A stretch of DNA of 12,500 nt, taken from assembly GCF_042767895.1 (NCBI RefSeq), contig NC_091565.1, forward strand, positions 42,592,777 to 42,605,276. Direction: 5' to 3'. The notes beneath the pieces were generated by a model. That model was not told where the DNA came from and did not search any database. It worked only from the letters and a program-made list of their open reading frames with translations. Position 1 is the first letter of the stretch; every line of letters starts with the position of its first letter. Positions 8,230-12,500 of this stretch are shown in pieces. A program made the position numbers and the translations under genes. This DNA comes from Penaeus vannamei. Its lineage: Eukaryota > Arthropoda > Malacostraca > Decapoda > Penaeidae.

Positions 8230-9002
8230 TGTTACCTAATTCCTGGATCCGTCAGTGACTAATACTGTTTGGTATGAAATTGCATCTAGTGTCCATATTT
8301 TCTTTTTTATTATTGTTATTTCTAGTACCATAACCATTGCTCTTGATTCAGTCGTTATCAAATTTTGTTATAATCACCATCTCAGTATTTTTTTGGGCAC
8401 TGAAATGACATTAATGATAATGGTTGTTAATGAAGTTTTCACCACATGTTTATAAAATAGTTTTTGTGTTAATTTTCTGATGTATTACATATATAGATTT
8501 GGCGAGGATAATGATAAGAAAAAGCAAAGTTGATATAGCTCTGTTTTATTGCATTCGAAATCAATAAAGTGACGCATTAAAGAATTATAACTTACAAACA
8601 TACACTAACGATGCACCTAAAAACTTCACAAACTTTTTTTTTTCAAAATGATACAGAAGTAAAAACAACGACCAAACATAAGAAAGCATCATAATTACTT
8701 ATAAAATCAAAACAAATGCTTCGTGGAACAGGTTTCCCCTAAAAAGCAAAAACTATAATGCATTTTTTTTTATTTTGTTTTTGTTTATATTATAAGGCAA
8801 AGTTTGATGCTTGCTAAATATATACAAGCACTACCATAGTGCTGCGTACATAGTTACAAAGAGAAATATATATGTTTCTTCCTCTCTCTTACATGAGCCA
8901 CCCAAAAAACAGAACCCTATTTTGCTTGCCAAAGGAGGTATTATGGGTGAGATGTGGCAACGTTGCAAATGTGCCACCACAAAACAGCTGTTTACCGTTG
9001 TT
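8230..9002. other. AT-rich intergenic stretch with no recognised feature
   Basis: Contains short T and A runs (8632-8643, 8763-8771) and scattered GAT/AAT triplets near 8410-8440. No convincing coding frame, RNA gene or transposon end was seen. Confidence 0.6.
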
Positions 9003-9060
9003 ATTTCTCTCTCTCTCTCTCTCTCTTTCTTTTTTTTCTAGTTTCTTTGTCTCTTTGCTC
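9003..9060. repeat. (TC)n microsatellite grading into a T-rich tract
   Basis: A clean CT dinucleotide run of about 10-11 units at roughly 9006-9027 is followed by TTTCTTTTTTTTCTAG and more pyrimidine-rich sequence. Confidence 0.9.
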
Positions 9061-9099
9061 ATAGTTCATGGCAACACCATCGAAAACAATTTATGCGTG

Positions 9100-9113
9100 G
9101 CACACACACACAC
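9100..9113. repeat. Short (CA)n tract
   Basis: About seven CA units within GTGGCACACACACACACC; a minor microsatellite. Confidence 0.85.
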
Positions 9114-9329
9114 CTCCTTTTCACTATCAACACTGTTTATTTCAAGTAATGATGGTGAATGGTAAATATGTCTTTGAGATTGTCCGTAAGACCACGTATT
9201 GTGAAGGGGCTATGGATGGTGTGCGAGGATATTCAAGATTTATTATGAAATTCTAATTATAACGTGACTGTTTAGACGTTGTACAGATAAGAGTTGTATT
9301 TCTATAATACTAATTCATGCAAAAAATAT

Positions 9330-10085
9330 AGAGGGGATAACAATGGTAATAATGATTCAGACAAAACGAAATATAAGCAGTTAAGTAAAATGATAATGAT
9401 AGGAACAATAAAAGGTGCAATGACCTTAATTAGGCAAGTATTAATAATGACAATTACAGTGCCAATGATAGTAAAAGCATATTTCAGTAATAAAATTATG
9501 AAAATCTTAATGAGAGTACCAAAAGCACACGGCGATGATAACAAAAACAATAATGGCAACAGAAATGAAGTTAATAATTACGAAAATAGCAAAAATAAAA
9601 ATAATGATGATAATAACGATCATGATAATAATCATAGCAATACCGCTTATCATAAATAGGATAATGATGAAATTAAATGTATCAATTATGATGATAATTT
9701 TGACAGTGTTTGCAGTTAATAATGATATTAGTAATAGTAATAATAGTAGAACGACTCTATTACTAGTAAGACAATACTAATGATAATAAAATAATAATGA
9801 TATTGATAATGGTTATATTAAACAATACTAATCATAACGATAATAATAAAAATAGTATTAAAAACAGGGACAAAAACAATAAAAATAACAGCAATATATT
9901 ATATCGAAGAAAATAATGATCGTTATATTAATAAAATAACAATGAAACACACGCTGATGATAATAATGAGTACATATTGATATCAATGATAAATAAATAA
10001 AAGTATAATTAATAACATGAATGATAAAAGTGCAAAAGGAATACGAACTTAATCAGATTTAAGTTAATAACTAATTATCATTCCA
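9330..10085. repeat. Large imperfect A-rich (AAT/GAT/AAC) triplet tract, left copy
   Basis: About 750 bp built from TAATAATGATAA-like words with frequent A, G and C substitutions and little perfect periodicity. The plus strand has far more A than T and more G than C. The N/D/K/I-rich reading frames across it follow from the triplets and are not treated as genes. Confidence 0.85.
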
Positions 10086-10605
10086 TATAACCTGTTGCTT
10101 GTTCTTCTGAAGGCTTATATTTAAACCCAATAAATCTTATCCAAACGCCAATAAACTAACACCAGAATTCTAAAAGTTGAGCTTTGTGAAAAGAAAACAA
10201 ACGAAAAAATAAAAAAATAAAATCCACCAACGGCCACCATTCCCCCTTCACTCTCGCGTGGGGCAAAACATGTCATCGTACCAAACATGGATCTAACATG
10301 CATAGAGGGTTTGCATCTTCCCGCAGATGCCGGTTAGCTGTACGAGGGATGTGCGAAATATGCGTGTGATTCTCTAAACGACGCCGCCGCCCCCCCAGCA
10401 GTCGGGAGGGCCTGGTCTAGACGCTGTGGTTATGTACAAGTGCGTTATGGGAGCACAACGCCGGCCAATGCACAAATACACGCAGACATTTACCAGCAGG
10501 TACGCAAGCGCACGCGCGCACAGGTATACGCTGCCATGGTACTGACCTTATACTCTTACACGTACAGAACATACACACCTATGATGCGATTGTGCGTGTG
10601 TATTG

Positions 10606-10608
<3 letters not shown>
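10086..10608. other. Single-copy-looking segment with a GC-rich patch
   Basis: Positions about 10240-10540 are clearly richer in GC than the flanks, with GACGCCGCCGCCCCCCC at 10380-10397 and CGCAAGCGCACGCGCGCACAG at about 10503-10523. There is no ORF with recognisable similarity and no splice-framed coding signal. It is unexplained. Confidence 0.5.
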
Positions 10609-10917
<309 letters not shown>

Positions 10918-10918
<1 letters not shown>

Positions 10919-11540
10919 GGGGCACATTAACTACACATCCACTCTCCCTGTGCACGAATTCACGTCTAGCAGACATGAATGTAATCATCCACATGTGAAC
11001 AAGCATTTCATATTTGTATATCAAACAACGTGTATGGTAGTGTTTTCTTGCGAGAATAACGATTGGAAAAGTCAATCTTAGTAGTATTCTATAAAAGAAA
11101 GAAATTGCTATGAAATGCAGAACGCCTGGCTCTGTTTTCTTCCTGAAAAGCCAAAATTTTTTACCATCACAAAATCCGCGACTGGACACGGAGCCACAGA
11201 AAACCGACAAAGAAAACGGGAGCATTTGAGGGATGACTCTCTTAAATCATCGAACTTTTTAAAACATTAATATTCTCTTCTTTCCAATACATTTTGAAGT
11301 GACTGCCCTTCGTCTCCCTTTTTTATTTGTGGGTCTTGCTGCGTCAGAGGCCTAAAGTCAGCAAAGTCAGCGGAATAATTGCTCGGTGACACCTTTCTTT
11401 TTTCGCCCAATTTCATCGAAGGAAAATGGGAAGGAAAAAAGAGTAGAACTATTATTCTTCCTCCAAACACTCTCAGATGGACGAGTGATGTATCAATTTG
11501 TATTAATGTAGACATAAACAAAAGTACATACATGCATGCA
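10918..11540. other. Non-repetitive spacer between the two compound microsatellites
   Basis: About 620 bp of mixed composition. Reading frames that cross it are anchored in the flanking dinucleotide repeats and show no recognisable domain. No RNA gene or transposon end was recognised. Confidence 0.55.
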
Positions 11541-11612
11541 TATATATATACGTATATAAATAAATGAATGAATGAATGAATAAATAAATGAATATGTATA
11601 TTTATATACATT
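11541..11612. repeat. (TA)n and (AATG/AAAT)n short tandem repeats
   Basis: TATATATATA at 11541-11550 precedes tetranucleotide units AAAT-AATG-AATG-AATG-AATA-AATA-AATG at about 11557-11592, then TA-rich sequence leading into the next array. Confidence 0.9.
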
Positions 11613-11811
<199 letters not shown>

Positions 11812-11844
11812 ATGTATATGGACATATACATCTATAAAAGGAAT

Positions 11845-12500
11845 ATATGACTAATGACGAATAATGATGATGAAAATAACAATGATAGTAGTAATGATGA
11901 TAATGATAATAATTATAACGGTGATAAGAATAGCATGAATAATGACGATGACACTAACAATAAAATCAACAACGATAATTAAAACAATTATAGAAAAAAC
12001 GGTAAATGTGAGAATAGTGATAAGAATAACATTTATGATGAAAAGATGTCAGAAGATAATGATGATAAAAACAACAACAGCAATAATGATAATGATAGTA
12101 AAAATGAGGAAATTATAATATATATCGATAACAGCAATATTAGTAATAAGAACCAATGGTAATAACAAAAATAATGATAATGACAACAGTAATGATAATA
12201 ATAATAATAATAATGATGATTTTGATAGCAGTATTATTAGTAATGATAATGATAATAATGATAATAATAACAATTATAGTAGTAGTAATAATCTAAACAA
12301 TAATAATGATAATAATAATAATGTTAATAACAAAAATAACATTGATAATAATGATAATATTGAAACAGATAAGAAGAAAATGAAATTTGCTCTTCACAAT
12401 AAGAAAATGAACATTAACAAAGAATGATATATAGAGGACATTAAAAGTAATGACACAAATTGCCATGAAGATAATGATAGTGACAGCAATATGGTACTGA
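11845..12500. repeat. Large imperfect A-rich (AAT/GAT/AAC) triplet tract, right copy
   Basis: Same word type and strand bias as the tract at 9330-10085 (TAATGATGAT, AATAATAATGATAA), running off the right edge. It has short purer (AAT)n runs, for example at about 12194-12213. No supported gene. Confidence 0.85.

Noticed and set aside
9294..9780. N/K/D-rich and M/I-rich frames
   Set aside because: They arise from imperfect AAT/GAT triplets; a triplet repeat lacking stops in one frame is not evidence of coding.

Overview
This window looks like nuclear DNA from an animal, most likely a decapod crustacean and probably a penaeid shrimp. The evidence is a split gene with GT-AG introns whose protein best resembles the arthropod Srp54/SREK1 splicing-factor family, together with a very heavy load of simple-sequence repeats: (AT)n, (AC)n, (AAT)n and (GAT/AAT)n over much of the right half. 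The organism call is an inference from gene family and repeat style; no species-specific marker was found.

Left part (1 to about 5400): one gene on the minus strand, read right to left. Five coding exons join in frame (5182-5061, 2770-2530, 2309-2166, 1928-1756, 1025-843) into 287 residues plus two bases. The product has two RRM-type RNA-binding domains, a conserved helical segment and the first residues of an arginine/serine (RS) domain. The rest of the RS domain lies beyond the left edge. The GC-richer segment around 5270-5345 is the probable promoter and 5' UTR and holds a 21-codon upstream ORF. Intron 1 (2290 bp) contains an unexplained cluster of exon-like segments on the same strand (about 3719-4447).

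Middle part (5400-9300): intergenic, with no convincing gene. It holds a 365-bp polypyrimidine tract with a degenerate tandem unit (6939-7304), a 246-bp non-autonomous DNA transposon resembling PIF/Harbinger MITEs with TAA target duplications (7327-7572), a 15-base C run, and short (TC)n and (CA)n tracts.

Right part (9330-12500): dominated by repeats. Two long A-rich imperfect (AAT/GAT)-type tracts (about 9330-10080 and 11845 to the edge) flank two compound microsatellites. The first is (TA)n-(AC)n-(AT)n-(AC)n at 10609-10917 and the second is (TA)n-(TG)n at 11613-11809. Long reading frames here are repeat artefacts.

No operon, CRISPR array, tRNA or rRNA was seen. I found no previously undescribed multi-gene system. 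The observations most worth checking are the exon-like cluster in SREK1 intron 1, the degenerate second RRM, the upstream ORF and the MITE.
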